From positions 1,788,001 to 1,852,000 of the forward strand of contig CANLUY010000001.1 of the NCBI GenBank assembly GCA_947494435.1: 64,000 nucleotides of DNA, read 5' to 3'. The notes beneath the pieces were generated by a model, which saw nothing but the letters and a program-made list of their open reading frames with translations, was not told the origin of the DNA and did no database searches. Below, one piece after another: positions 47,694-58,636 of this stretch. Numbering within the stretch: the first letter of the stretch is position 1; each line of letters starts with the position of its first letter. The stretch comes from an uncultured Litoreibacter sp. Its GTDB lineage: Bacteria > Pseudomonadota > Alphaproteobacteria > Rhodobacterales > Rhodobacteraceae. The translations under genes and the position numbers were made by a program.

Positions 47694-48374
47694 ATGCGCG
47701 TCGCCGTACTGATCGTGGCCGCCGGGCGTGGGCGGCGGTTTGGCAATGAGACGCCAAAGCAATATTTGCCGATTGCTGGCGTCTCCGCCCTGCGACGGTG
47801 TTTGGAGACGTTCCTGTCGCTTGATCTGGTTTCCATGGTGCAGCCTGTTATTCATGCAGATGACGAGGCGTTGTTTCAAACGGCTGTTGCGGGCGTAGGG
47901 GATAGCCGACTTCACCAAGCGGTGATCGGGGCTGACACGCGTGCCAAATCTGTGACCTGTGGGCTGCGCGCTTTGAAGGCGCATGCGCCAGATTATGTAC
48001 TGGTCCATGATGCGGCGCGTCCGTTTGTGTCGTCGCGTCTCGTGCAAAATATCGTAAGCTCGCTGGAAGACGCGGACGCGGCATTTGCAGCGCTCCCCTT
48101 GGTTGATGCGCTTTGGCGCAGTGTGGACGGCGCCGCGATTGATCCTGTGGCACGTGACGGGCTTTGGCGCGCGCAGACACCGCAAGGATTTGATTTCGAA
48201 AAACTGCTATCAGCACACCTGAGCTATGAAGGTGATGCCGCAGATGACGTGGCGATTGCGCGGGCGATGGGCATGGATGTCAGAATCGTGCTCGGGCATG
48301 AGGACAATTTTAAGGTGACGTCGCCCGGTGATCTGGAGCGGGCGGAACGGATTGCGCGGCAATTGGACAGCTGA
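47694..48374 (+). CDS. ispD: 2-C-methyl-D-erythritol 4-phosphate cytidylyltransferase
   Basis: VAVLIVAAGRGRRFGNETPKQYLPIAG, VLVHDAARPFVS, RAQTPQGFDFEKLLSAH; single-domain, no IspF in frame. Confidence 0.9.
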   Translation: MRVAVLIVAAGRGRRFGNETPKQYLPIAGVSALRRCLETFLSLDLVSMVQPVIHADDEALFQTAVAGVGDSRLHQAVIGADTRAKSVTCGLRALKAHAPDYVLVHDAARPFVSSRLVQNIVSSLEDADAAFAALPLVDALWRSVDGAAIDPVARDGLWRAQTPQGFDFEKLLSAHLSYEGDAADDVAIARAMGMDVRIVLGHEDNFKVTSPGDLERAERIARQLDS

Positions 48375-48576
48375 AGACGCTTCGATTGGCCTAGGTTACT
48401 CGTGACGGAATGGATGCGTTGGAGTGCAGAGTGCTTTGCGTTAGGTCAACTTACAAGATTTGCCGTTTTTAGACGATTCATGCCGCTTTCTGCTCGCAAC
48501 TCGGCAAGATTCATGTTCCTTTCTCGATGCCTGCAGCCGACCACTGCTGAGCGGCAGGCCGAATAGGGAGAAAAAC

Positions 48577-49545
48577 ATGAAAAAACTAATGATGAGCACA
48601 GCTTTCGCGGCTGCGGCATCACTGAGTGCAACCGCAGCTTATGCGGATTGTGGAGAAGTCTCGATCACGGAAATGGACTGGGCCTCTTCGGCTGTTGTTA
48701 CAGCCGTTGCGACATTCCTGATGGAGCAGGGCTATGGCTGTGATGTGCAAAAAGTGCCGTCCTCGACTGTACCGGCGCTGACGTCTTTGGCTGAAACTGG
48801 CGAGCCTGACATCCTGACTGAGGTCTGGGCGAACTCGACCCCATCCTATCAGCCGCTGGTTGACGAAGGTAAACTGGTCGAAGTTGCGAACGTGCTGTCC
48901 GATGGTGGCGTCGAAGCTTGGTGGATCCCGGCTTATCTGGCCGAATCCAACCCAGAGCTGACCACATGGGAAGGCATTATGGCGAACCCTGCGGCTGTTG
49001 GTGGCAAATTCCACGACTGCCCATCGGGCTGGGCCTGTGACATCATTAATAACAACAACTTGAAAGCTGCTGGCATCGAAGGCTCCGGCCTTGAGCGCTT
49101 CCAGCACGGCTCAGGCGAGACATTGCAGACCTCCATCGCGGCTGCCTATGACGAAAAGGCGCCGTGGTTCGGTTATTACTGGGCACCAACAGCCGTGCTT
49201 GGCAAATATCCGATGGTTCAGGTCAAAGTGCCTGAGTATGACGCCGAAGGGCACGCATGTAACGGTGATGTGGATTGTGCTGATCCAACATTCTCCGCTT
49301 ATCCTGCGTCGAAAGTGGCTACTGCGGTTTCCGGCGCATTTGCCAAAGAGAACCCTGAGATCGTTGAACTGCTCTCCAACGTGTCGTTCACCAACGCGCA
49401 AATGGGTGAAGTTCTGGCATGGCGTCTGGACAACAATGCGTCCTACGACGAGGCCGCTGTTTATTTCCTGACCACCTACAAAGATGTTTGGGGTGATTGG
49501 TTGAATGACGAAGCCAAAGGCAAACTGGCCGCAATTCTGAAGTAA
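48577..49545 (+). CDS. ABC transporter substrate-binding protein, glycine betaine/choline type
   Basis: MKKLMMSTAFAAAASLSATAAYADCGEVSITEMDWASSAVVTAVATFLMEQGYGCDVQ; next to ProW/ProV-type genes. Confidence 0.9.
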   Translation: MKKLMMSTAFAAAASLSATAAYADCGEVSITEMDWASSAVVTAVATFLMEQGYGCDVQKVPSSTVPALTSLAETGEPDILTEVWANSTPSYQPLVDEGKLVEVANVLSDGGVEAWWIPAYLAESNPELTTWEGIMANPAAVGGKFHDCPSGWACDIINNNNLKAAGIEGSGLERFQHGSGETLQTSIAAAYDEKAPWFGYYWAPTAVLGKYPMVQVKVPEYDAEGHACNGDVDCADPTFSAYPASKVATAVSGAFAKENPEIVELLSNVSFTNAQMGEVLAWRLDNNASYDEAAVYFLTTYKDVWGDWLNDEAKGKLAAILK

Positions 49546-49554
49546 GAAAATCTC

Positions 49555-49588
49555 AAACCCCTCCGCCCATATGGCCGGAGGGGTTTTT
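49555..49588 (+). terminator. hairpin plus T-run between SBP and permease genes
   Basis: AAACCCCTCCG-cccatatggc-CGGAGGGGTTTTTGT. Confidence 0.8.
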
Positions 49589-49606
49589 GTATAGGGGAGA
49601 GGGACT

Positions 49607-50635
49607 ATGGCCTTTTATGACGGGCTGTTTAAGGCATTGGGCCTGAGCGATTGGTGCGACGGTGGTGCATCAAATGCGCCGATGTCGATGGCGGATTTAT
49701 TGGCGCAGAACAGCGGTACAGATAAGGAAGGTGCGTTCTTCCCGTTTCCATCGCTGGATAATTTGAACGAAAGTTGTTCGGGCATCATTCAATCGCGCGA
49801 TGTGACCAAGGGGATTGAGGACGGTTTTCTGGCGGCAAAGCCTGCTTTGAAAACAGTGCTTGATCCGATCACTCAGCCCCTGAGCTGGTTACTGGACGGC
49901 GCGCTTTGGACCTTCGCCTCAGTGCCTTGGTTCATCATGATCCCTATCCTTGTTGCGATTGCGTGGTTCGCGTCCCGTTCTGTTGCTGTGACTGTATTTG
50001 TTGCATTTTCCATCATGCTTCTGGGCCTTGTGGATCACTACGATGTCGCGATGCAGACGCTTTCGATTATCTTTGTATGTACGGGAATATCCGTGCTGCT
50101 TGGGGTGCCCATTGGCATTGCCATGTCCAAATCAGACCGTTTGCAGAAAAGCGTGGTGCCGATACTGGACCTGCTGCAAACGCTTCCGACTTTCGTCTAT
50201 CTGATCCCGCTGATCTTCCTGTTCTCGGTCACCGAGTCCAAGCTTTATGGGATTGCTATTATTCTCTACGCCATCGTGCCGGTCATTCGATTGACCGACC
50301 TTGGTATCCGTCTTGTCGATCAGGACGTGATTGAAGCCGCCAATGCGTTCGGGATGAATTCCCGCCAGAAGCTTGTCGGCGTCGAGCTGCCGTTGGCGTT
50401 GCCCAATATCATGGCTGGGATCAACCAGACGATCATGATGAGCCTTGCGATGGTGGTGATTGCCTCCCTCGTCTCCGCCCCCGGGCTTGGCGTGAACGTG
50501 CTGCGTGGCATTCGGAACCTTGAGCTGGGTGTGGGCATCGTTGCCGGTATCGGCATTGTGCTTTTGGCTGTTATTTTGGACCGCGTCTCTAAGGCCGCTC
50601 TGTCGCGGGTTGATATGACCCGCGTGAAACATTGA
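49607..50635 (+). CDS. glycine betaine/proline-type ABC transporter permease
   Basis: 342 aa; LDLLQTLPTFVYLIPLIFLF, EAANAFGMNSRQKLVGVELPLALPNIMAGINQTIMMSLAMVVIASLV. Confidence 0.93.
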   Translation: MAFYDGLFKALGLSDWCDGGASNAPMSMADLLAQNSGTDKEGAFFPFPSLDNLNESCSGIIQSRDVTKGIEDGFLAAKPALKTVLDPITQPLSWLLDGALWTFASVPWFIMIPILVAIAWFASRSVAVTVFVAFSIMLLGLVDHYDVAMQTLSIIFVCTGISVLLGVPIGIAMSKSDRLQKSVVPILDLLQTLPTFVYLIPLIFLFSVTESKLYGIAIILYAIVPVIRLTDLGIRLVDQDVIEAANAFGMNSRQKLVGVELPLALPNIMAGINQTIMMSLAMVVIASLVSAPGLGVNVLRGIRNLELGVGIVAGIGIVLLAVILDRVSKAALSRVDMTRVKH

Positions 50636-50649
50636 AGGACGGCGTGGAG

Positions 50650-51687
50650 ATGACACAAGAACCCAAGGTCCGGTTGCGCGGGCTCTATAAAATCTTCGGC
50701 AACAATGACAAAGGCGTGCTGAGCCATGTGAAAAACGGTGTCGGCAAAGAAGAGCTGCTGGTCGAGCACGGGCATGTGCTGGGCCTGCAGGATATCAATG
50801 TCGATATGCAGGCCGGTGAGATTACAGTGGTGATGGGGCTGTCCGGCTCTGGCAAATCGACCTTGATCCGACACCTGAACCGCTTGATCGAGCCCACTGC
50901 GGGTGAGATTTTGGTTGATGGCGAAGACGTCATGCAGCTGTCGGTCGATGGCTTGCGGGGCTTGCGCCAAACCAAGATGTCGATGGTGTTTCAGAAGTTC
51001 GCTTTGCTGCCGCATCGCACGGTTTTGCAGAACACTGCGATGGCCTTGGCTGTGCGTGGCTCGGATGAGGCGACACAAACAGCGGAAGCGCAAAAATGGC
51101 TCGATCGTGTGGGGCTTAGTGGGTTCGAAAACCACTATCCCGCGCAGTTGTCCGGTGGGATGCAACAGCGTGTGGGCATCGCGCGCGCGCTGACGGCGAA
51201 TACGGATATCATGCTGATGGATGAGGCGTTCTCCGCCCTTGATCCGCTGATCCGGACCGACATGCAGAACCTTTTGCTGGAGCTGCAGGAAGAGCTGCAC
51301 AAGACGATCATCTTCATCACGCATGATCTGGATGAGGCGTTGAAGCTGGCGGATCATCTGGTGATCTTGAAAGATGGTGCAGTGGTTCAACAGGGCGAGC
51401 CGCAGGGTATCCTGATGAACCCGTCAGATCCTTACATCGAGGATTTTGTCAGCGACATTAACCGTGCGCGCGTGTTGCGGGTAAAATCGGTGATGGAGCC
51501 TTTGACGGGAACTGAGTTTGCCGGTGACGTGGATATTCGCGACAATCTGGAGTCGATGATTGCGCGCTCCGGCGGGGATACCTCACTGCATTACCGCGTG
51601 ATGGACGGGGACACGCCCGTGGGCGAGCTGCATATGCGCGATCTGGTCAAGGCACTTGTGCCGCGCCTGTCGTCATCTGAGGCATAA
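50650..51687 (+). CDS. glycine betaine/proline-type ABC transporter ATP-binding protein
   Basis: Start MTQEPKVRLRGLYKIFG; GLSGSGKST, LSGGMQQRVGIARAL, LMDEAFSALDPLIR. Confidence 0.93.
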   Translation: MTQEPKVRLRGLYKIFGNNDKGVLSHVKNGVGKEELLVEHGHVLGLQDINVDMQAGEITVVMGLSGSGKSTLIRHLNRLIEPTAGEILVDGEDVMQLSVDGLRGLRQTKMSMVFQKFALLPHRTVLQNTAMALAVRGSDEATQTAEAQKWLDRVGLSGFENHYPAQLSGGMQQRVGIARALTANTDIMLMDEAFSALDPLIRTDMQNLLLELQEELHKTIIFITHDLDEALKLADHLVILKDGAVVQQGEPQGILMNPSDPYIEDFVSDINRARVLRVKSVMEPLTGTEFAGDVDIRDNLESMIARSGGDTSLHYRVMDGDTPVGELHMRDLVKALVPRLSSSEA

Positions 51688-51727
51688 TCGGGCTGCACAT
51701 TTGAGGTAAATGCGCTAGCTCTTTGGA

Positions 51728-52585
51728 ATGGGTGAGACTTCTCCAAGCCGGTGGGCGTTGCTTTGGGCTGCTTTGCGGGCCGTGTGGGATCAGATTGATG
51801 AGCAAAACCTCAGTCTGATTTCAGCGGGTGTCGCCTTCTTTGGCATGCTCGCGTTGTTTCCAGGGTTGGCTGCGATCATTGCGATCTTTGGTCTGGTTGC
51901 GGACCCGATTGTTATTCAGGATCAGATCAACCTGTTGCGCGGGATTATACCCGGCGACATCTTCGTGCTGATCGAAGGGCAGCTAAAGCGGATCATGTCG
52001 GCGCGTGGCGATACGCTTGGCTTGGCGACGCTGGTCTCGATCCTGCTGGCGCTGTGGTCAGCGCGGGCAGGTGTCGGAGCTTTGATGCGCGGGCTCAATA
52101 CGATCTACCGCGCCCCCAATCGCAGTGTGCTGCGCCATTATTTTGCGGCATTTAATATGACTGCAGCACTGGTGATGGTGGCACTTGTTGCGGGGGCTGC
52201 GGTGGTTGTCACGCCGATTGTCGTATCTTTCCTGCCCTTGCAGATAGAGACAGTCAGCTGGATCGACACAGTTCGATGGACTGCGGCAATTTTCGTTATA
52301 ACCGGCGGCATCTCGATCATCTACCGCTACGGACCGCGCAAGCGCGATGGGAAGCGCGCGCCTTGGTTGACGCCCGGCGCGGTCTTCGCCGTGGTGATGT
52401 GGGCTTGTGTGTCGATGGCGTTCTCGGAATACCTTGCGAATTTCGGACGATATAACGAGGTTTACGGCTCTATCGGCGCTGTGGTCGCGTTGTTGATGTG
52501 GCTGTATTTCTCGGCTTTTCTGGTGTTGATCGGCGGCGCGATCAACGCGCAGTTTGAGATATACCTCAAACGGGAACGGCCATGA
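51728..52585 (+). CDS. YihY/BrkB family membrane protein
   Basis: 285 aa; ISAGVAFFGMLALFPGLAAIIAIFGL, YGSIGAVVALLMWLYFSAFLVLIGGAINAQFE. Confidence 0.9.
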   Translation: MGETSPSRWALLWAALRAVWDQIDEQNLSLISAGVAFFGMLALFPGLAAIIAIFGLVADPIVIQDQINLLRGIIPGDIFVLIEGQLKRIMSARGDTLGLATLVSILLALWSARAGVGALMRGLNTIYRAPNRSVLRHYFAAFNMTAALVMVALVAGAAVVVTPIVVSFLPLQIETVSWIDTVRWTAAIFVITGGISIIYRYGPRKRDGKRAPWLTPGAVFAVVMWACVSMAFSEYLANFGRYNEVYGSIGAVVALLMWLYFSAFLVLIGGAINAQFEIYLKRERP

Positions 52586-53481
52586 ACGGGGTCAACCTCA
52601 AGCTGTTACAGACGTTTTTACTGGTCGCTGAAAATGCTAGTTTCCGACGCGCTGCTGATATTGCCAATCGGGCGCCCTCTGCCATCTCGATGCAGGTGCG
52701 TGACTTGGAAGCTCAAGTCGGGATGCGTTTGTTTGTACGTACAGCACAACGGATTTCACTGACGCCTGAGGGACAGGCGCTGTATGACCGCACGCAGGGT
52801 GCAATGGCCGAAATGCAGGCGGGTCTTGAACACCTGTCTGAGGTTGCAGCACGCAGACGTGGGCAGGTCACGATTGCCTGTGCACCGACGCTCGCCTCCT
52901 TTCATATGGGCAATATCCTTGCCAGTTTCGCACGACGGTTTCCCGATAGCGTTGTGAGTGTACGCGAAGTTGCACCGGACGACGGCCTGCGTTTGCTGCA
53001 GGATCAGAAGGTCGAGTTCTACATCGGTCCGGAAATTCTTGATCTAAGGGATTTCGATTTTGAACCGTTGATGGGCGATCAGTTGGTCGCCTGTGCGCCA
53101 CCGGCTTTTGACACTGGGGCCAACACACTTAGCCTTAAAGACTTAGGGTCGACGCCGATCATCTTGTTGGATGAGAGAACGGCGCTGCATCAGCTTGTTG
53201 GTCGGATGACGCATAAGCTGGGGATCACCCTTAATGTGCGCTATGAGTTGCAGAATACATCTACCGCGCTGGCCTTAGTAAAGGCTGGATTAGGGGTCGC
53301 TATCTTACCAACGATCGCTTTGAGTTTGGGAGATCCCGATACGTTTCGTGCGATCCCACTTTCAGACCCGCTTTCGATCCGTCAGATTGGGATTGTGACC
53401 GCAAAAGGCTATGTTCAGCACGGATACTCTGAGCAGCTGCTGAAGTTCATTCGCGATGATTTTGCCCAAAATTCGGTATAA
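52582..53481 (+). CDS. LysR family transcriptional regulator
   Basis: 299 aa; NLKLLQTFLLVAENASFRRAADIANRAPSAISMQVRDLEAQVGMRLFVRTAQRISLTPEG. Confidence 0.92.
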   Translation: MNGVNLKLLQTFLLVAENASFRRAADIANRAPSAISMQVRDLEAQVGMRLFVRTAQRISLTPEGQALYDRTQGAMAEMQAGLEHLSEVAARRRGQVTIACAPTLASFHMGNILASFARRFPDSVVSVREVAPDDGLRLLQDQKVEFYIGPEILDLRDFDFEPLMGDQLVACAPPAFDTGANTLSLKDLGSTPIILLDERTALHQLVGRMTHKLGITLNVRYELQNTSTALALVKAGLGVAILPTIALSLGDPDTFRAIPLSDPLSIRQIGIVTAKGYVQHGYSEQLLKFIRDDFAQNSV

Positions 53482-53620
53482 ATTATTAAATTGGATAACT
53501 AACCTTACCAATTTTCGATCAGAAAATCTGATGATATGTTCTGAATATTATGGGGTCATCTAGGTGGTCGCGACATTTTATCCAATGCTGGCAAGGGGTT
53601 CTTGAAATAATGATGCGTAG

Positions 53621-53640
53621 GCTACCCACATGTGGGTAGC
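53621..53640. promoter_or_regulatory. perfect 20-bp palindrome, candidate operator
   Basis: GCTACCCACATGTGGGTAGC between the LysR gene and the TRAP operon. Confidence 0.5.
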
Positions 53641-53779
53641 GGCGCGTTTTTGCCTGAGCCCTTGCCTCACCAGACCAGTCGCATCACATTCGGCACTACC
53701 TGATTCTGAGGAGCCCTTCTCGACGGGGTGGAACCGGGTAAACACACAGACCGAATTGGTCACCTTGGGAGGATTTCTA

Positions 53780-54823
53780 ATGAAGAATAAAGTGATCGCC
53801 ACAGCCTTTGCCGCGTCTATCGCGGCGACCGGCGCGCAGGCGCAACAAACCATCGAGATGACGTCGTCATTCTCAGCCAACCTGCCTATCCTTGGCACAG
53901 CAGGCGTTGATTTCAAGAACCGCATCAACTCGATCTCAACCGAAGTTGAGTTTGAGCATTTTGATCCGGGCAAGCTGGTCCCAACACTTGAAGCGCTGGA
54001 TGCTGTTTCCAACGGTTCCGTTGACGCGGCATACGCAACATCCGGTTACTGGCAGGGTAAAATCCCGTCTGCGTCGCTGTTTGCAGCCGTGCCATTTGGC
54101 CCTGAAGCCGGTGAATTTCTTGGCTGGATCCTGTACGATGACGGCGCTGCCCTCTGGCAGGAAATGTATGATCAAGCGGGCTATGACGTAAAAGTCATGC
54201 CATGTGGTGTGATCGCGCCGGAAACTTCCGGCTGGTTCAAGAACGAGATCAATTCAACCGCAGACCTTGAAGGTCTGAACATGCGCTTCTTTGGTCTGGG
54301 TGCCGAAGTGATGCAGCGGTTGGGTGTCTCCACATCCTTGTTGGCTGCGGGTGACATCTTCCCGGCGCTTGAGCGCGGCGCGATTGACGCGACCGAATTC
54401 TCAATGCCGTTGATTGACGCGCGTCTTGGCTTCCACAAAATCGCGAAGTTCAACTACTTCCCTGGTTGGCACCAACCATCCACCCTGTTTGAACTGATCG
54501 TCAACATCGACGTCTGGGACGACCTGTCCGAGATGGCTCAGAGCCAGATCGAGACTGCGTGCCTGGCCAACGTGACGACGAACCTCGCGGAAGGTGAAGC
54601 GAAGAACTTCGCCGCGATGGTTGAAAACCAAGAGAAGAACGGCGTGACCATCAAACAATGGCCGCCAGAGATGCTCGACCAATTCGAGGCTGCTTGGAAC
54701 GAAGTCGCTGCAGAACTGGCATCGGAAGATGCGCATTTCAAAAAGACTTGGGATGATCTGCAGGAATACCGCGCTGGTTACAAAACCTGGGTTCAAAACA
54801 TCTACATGCCACGCGACCGCTAA
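53780..54823 (+). CDS. TRAP transporter substrate-binding protein DctP
   Basis: MKNKVIATAFAASIAATGAQAQQTIEMTSSFSANLPILGTAG; DctP family layout followed by DctQ/DctM. Confidence 0.9.
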   Translation: MKNKVIATAFAASIAATGAQAQQTIEMTSSFSANLPILGTAGVDFKNRINSISTEVEFEHFDPGKLVPTLEALDAVSNGSVDAAYATSGYWQGKIPSASLFAAVPFGPEAGEFLGWILYDDGAALWQEMYDQAGYDVKVMPCGVIAPETSGWFKNEINSTADLEGLNMRFFGLGAEVMQRLGVSTSLLAAGDIFPALERGAIDATEFSMPLIDARLGFHKIAKFNYFPGWHQPSTLFELIVNIDVWDDLSEMAQSQIETACLANVTTNLAEGEAKNFAAMVENQEKNGVTIKQWPPEMLDQFEAAWNEVAAELASEDAHFKKTWDDLQEYRAGYKTWVQNIYMPRDR

Positions 54824-54843
54824 ACGCGTAGCGTAAGACGACG

Positions 54844-54881
54844 GAAGGCGGCGCCTCTTGCCTGAGGTGCCGCCTTCTTTT
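54844..54881 (+). terminator. strong intercistronic hairpin between dctP and dctQ
   Basis: GAAGGCGGCGCCTC-ttgcct-GAGGTGCCGCCTTC (14-bp stem, one G.U) followed by TTTT. Confidence 0.75.
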
Positions 54882-54918
54882 CCGCTCGTGCAGACGGGCA
54901 GGGATGGGGAGCACAGCC

Positions 54919-55698
54919 ATGACAGACCAATCCATACCGGACATAGAACAGGTTCTTTCGATTTCGGACCCCGGCGAGGTTGATCGTGAGACGCATGGCC
55001 GCGTTGATCGGTTGATGATTGTGGTCGGTAATATTGCGGCGTGGTTGTTCCCGATCTTGATGATCGCGATTGTCAGCCAAGTTTTCCTGCGCGGGGCTGG
55101 CAACAATCAGGCATGGCTTGATGACGCGCAATGGTGGCTTTACGGGTTTGCGATGTTGACCGCGTTTGGCTATGCGATCACGACCAATAGTCACGTGCGC
55201 GTGGATATTCTGCACCAACATTACTCAGACGAGCGCAAGGCGCGGATTGAGGTCTTCGCGATCGGGTGGCTGCTTTTGCCCTTCATTGCGCTCATGACCG
55301 ATGTGCTGGTGCATTACGGTTGGCAGTCAATTATTTCCGGGGAAGGTTCGAGCAGTCCAAACGGGTTGCACCGTGTCTATCTGTTGAAAGCGACGTTGCC
55401 TGTATTGTTCTTGTTGGCAGGCTTGGCGGCTTGGTCGCGGTTCAAACATAACCTCAGTAAATTCAGCGATACCGGGTTCGGCACGCAATTTCTGTGGCTT
55501 CTCCCGACTGTAATTTTTGTCGGTTGGCGGTTAGTGCACTACGCGTTGTACTGGATCATTTTTCTCACCAACTCAGAGATCAACCCCCGCCGTATCACGC
55601 GAGAGCCGATCTTTGATTATGCGCTTTTGATGTCGGTTGGCTTTGTGGCTGTCATCATCACTCTGGGCCTTGTGGTTCGTCGTCGGAAGGGCGCTTGA
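54919..55698 (+). CDS. TRAP transporter small permease DctQ
   Basis: MTDQSIPDIEQVLSISDPGEVDRETHGRVDRLMIVVGNIAAWLFPILMIAIVSQVF; polytopic, between DctP and DctM. Confidence 0.87.
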   Translation: MTDQSIPDIEQVLSISDPGEVDRETHGRVDRLMIVVGNIAAWLFPILMIAIVSQVFLRGAGNNQAWLDDAQWWLYGFAMLTAFGYAITTNSHVRVDILHQHYSDERKARIEVFAIGWLLLPFIALMTDVLVHYGWQSIISGEGSSSPNGLHRVYLLKATLPVLFLLAGLAAWSRFKHNLSKFSDTGFGTQFLWLLPTVIFVGWRLVHYALYWIIFLTNSEINPRRITREPIFDYALLMSVGFVAVIITLGLVVRRRKGA

Positions 55699-55702
55699 GC
55701 AG

Positions 55703-57148
<1,446 letters not shown>

Positions 57149-57170
57149 GTGATTTGAATTCGGAGGGCTT

Positions 57171-58625
57171 ATGTCCGTCAAACCTCTGGGCCTAGACCCC
57201 GCACAGTGTTTCATTGGTGGGGACTGGTGTGATCCGGTTTCGGGTGGCACGCTGACGCTGATCAACCCGTCGGATGGCAGTCCTTTATGCGAGATCGCAA
57301 AGGGAAATGCACAAGACATTGATCGCGCTGTAGCCGCTGCCCATGACGCGCTTGCGGGACCATGGGGACGGTCCACAGCCGTAGAACGGGCGCGGATATT
57401 GTCGCGGTTAGGGCAATTGGTTCTTGAGCATGCCGATGAATTGGCGCGGCTTGAGGCTTTGGATGTCGGCAAGCCGTTGAAGCAAGCACATGCGGATGTC
57501 GTGGCTCTGGCCCGCTACATGGAGTTTTATGCCGGAGCTGCCGATAAAATACATGGCAGTACCATTCCTTATATGAACGGCTATACCGTCTATACGCTGC
57601 GCCAGCCGCATGGGGTTACGGGCCATATCGTTCCGTGGAATTATCCGATGCAAATCATTGGCCGCTCTGTTGGGGCTGCGCTGACCATGGGCAATGCCTG
57701 CGTTCTGAAACCGGCTGAAGAGGCGTGCCTGACTGCGTTGGCATTCACTGAATTGGCGCGGCAAGCGGGGTTGCCAGCAGGCGTGCTGAACACGGTTCCG
57801 GGTCTGGGCGCTGAAGCAGGGGCGGCCTTGTCGGAGCACGCGGATGTGCAGCATATCTCCTTCACTGGATCGGTCGGCGTGGGCAAGCTGATCCAGAAAA
57901 GTGCCGGTGAAAACGTCGTTCCGGTGACTTTGGAGTTGGGAGGGAAATCGCCTCAACTGGTTTTTGATGACGCTGATATTGAGGCCGCTTTGCCGTTTCT
58001 GGTCAATGCGGGCATTCAGAATGCAGGGCAGACATGTTCTGCGTCCTCTCGCATTCTCGTGCAGCGTGGGGTCTATGATCGTGTCGTAGAGGGTATGGCT
58101 GCCCGCTATGCAAAGCTTGTCGCAGGTCCGGCACTCGATGATTTTGACGTCGGACCTTTGGTATCCGCGCGGCAGAAATCGATCGTTGAAGGCTTCTTGA
58201 CGCAAGGTGCAGATCTGAAAGTCGCAGCGCAGGGTCGCATTGTTGATGATGCGCCTGATGGCGGCGCGTATGTTGCGCCGACGCTGTTTGAGAATGTGTC
58301 GCACGACCATGCGCTTGCGCAGGACGAGATATTTGGACCTGTTCAAACGATCATTCCCTTCGACGATGAGGCTGACGCCTTAGCGATCGCGAACGGGACG
58401 AAGTATGGTTTGGTTGCGTCTGTCTGGTCAGACAGTGGCGCGCGGCAAATGCGGCTGGCCAAGGCATTGCGGGCAGGGCAGGTGTTTATCAACAATTACG
58501 GCGCTGGCGGCGGCGTGGAATTGCCATTTGGCGGTACCGGGCTTTCAGGCCATGGGCGCGAAAAAGGGTTCGAGGCGCTCTACGGTTTCTCGACCTTGAA
58601 AACCGTCGCGGCGTTACACGGATAG
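57171..58625 (+). CDS. aldehyde dehydrogenase
   Basis: 484 aa; PWNYPMQIIGRSVGAALTMGNACVLKPAEEA, VTLELGGKSPQLVFDDAD, NAGQTCSASSRILV. Confidence 0.93.
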   Translation: MSVKPLGLDPAQCFIGGDWCDPVSGGTLTLINPSDGSPLCEIAKGNAQDIDRAVAAAHDALAGPWGRSTAVERARILSRLGQLVLEHADELARLEALDVGKPLKQAHADVVALARYMEFYAGAADKIHGSTIPYMNGYTVYTLRQPHGVTGHIVPWNYPMQIIGRSVGAALTMGNACVLKPAEEACLTALAFTELARQAGLPAGVLNTVPGLGAEAGAALSEHADVQHISFTGSVGVGKLIQKSAGENVVPVTLELGGKSPQLVFDDADIEAALPFLVNAGIQNAGQTCSASSRILVQRGVYDRVVEGMAARYAKLVAGPALDDFDVGPLVSARQKSIVEGFLTQGADLKVAAQGRIVDDAPDGGAYVAPTLFENVSHDHALAQDEIFGPVQTIIPFDDEADALAIANGTKYGLVASVWSDSGARQMRLAKALRAGQVFINNYGAGGGVELPFGGTGLSGHGREKGFEALYGFSTLKTVAALHG

Positions 58626-58636
58626 GGAGATCAGAC

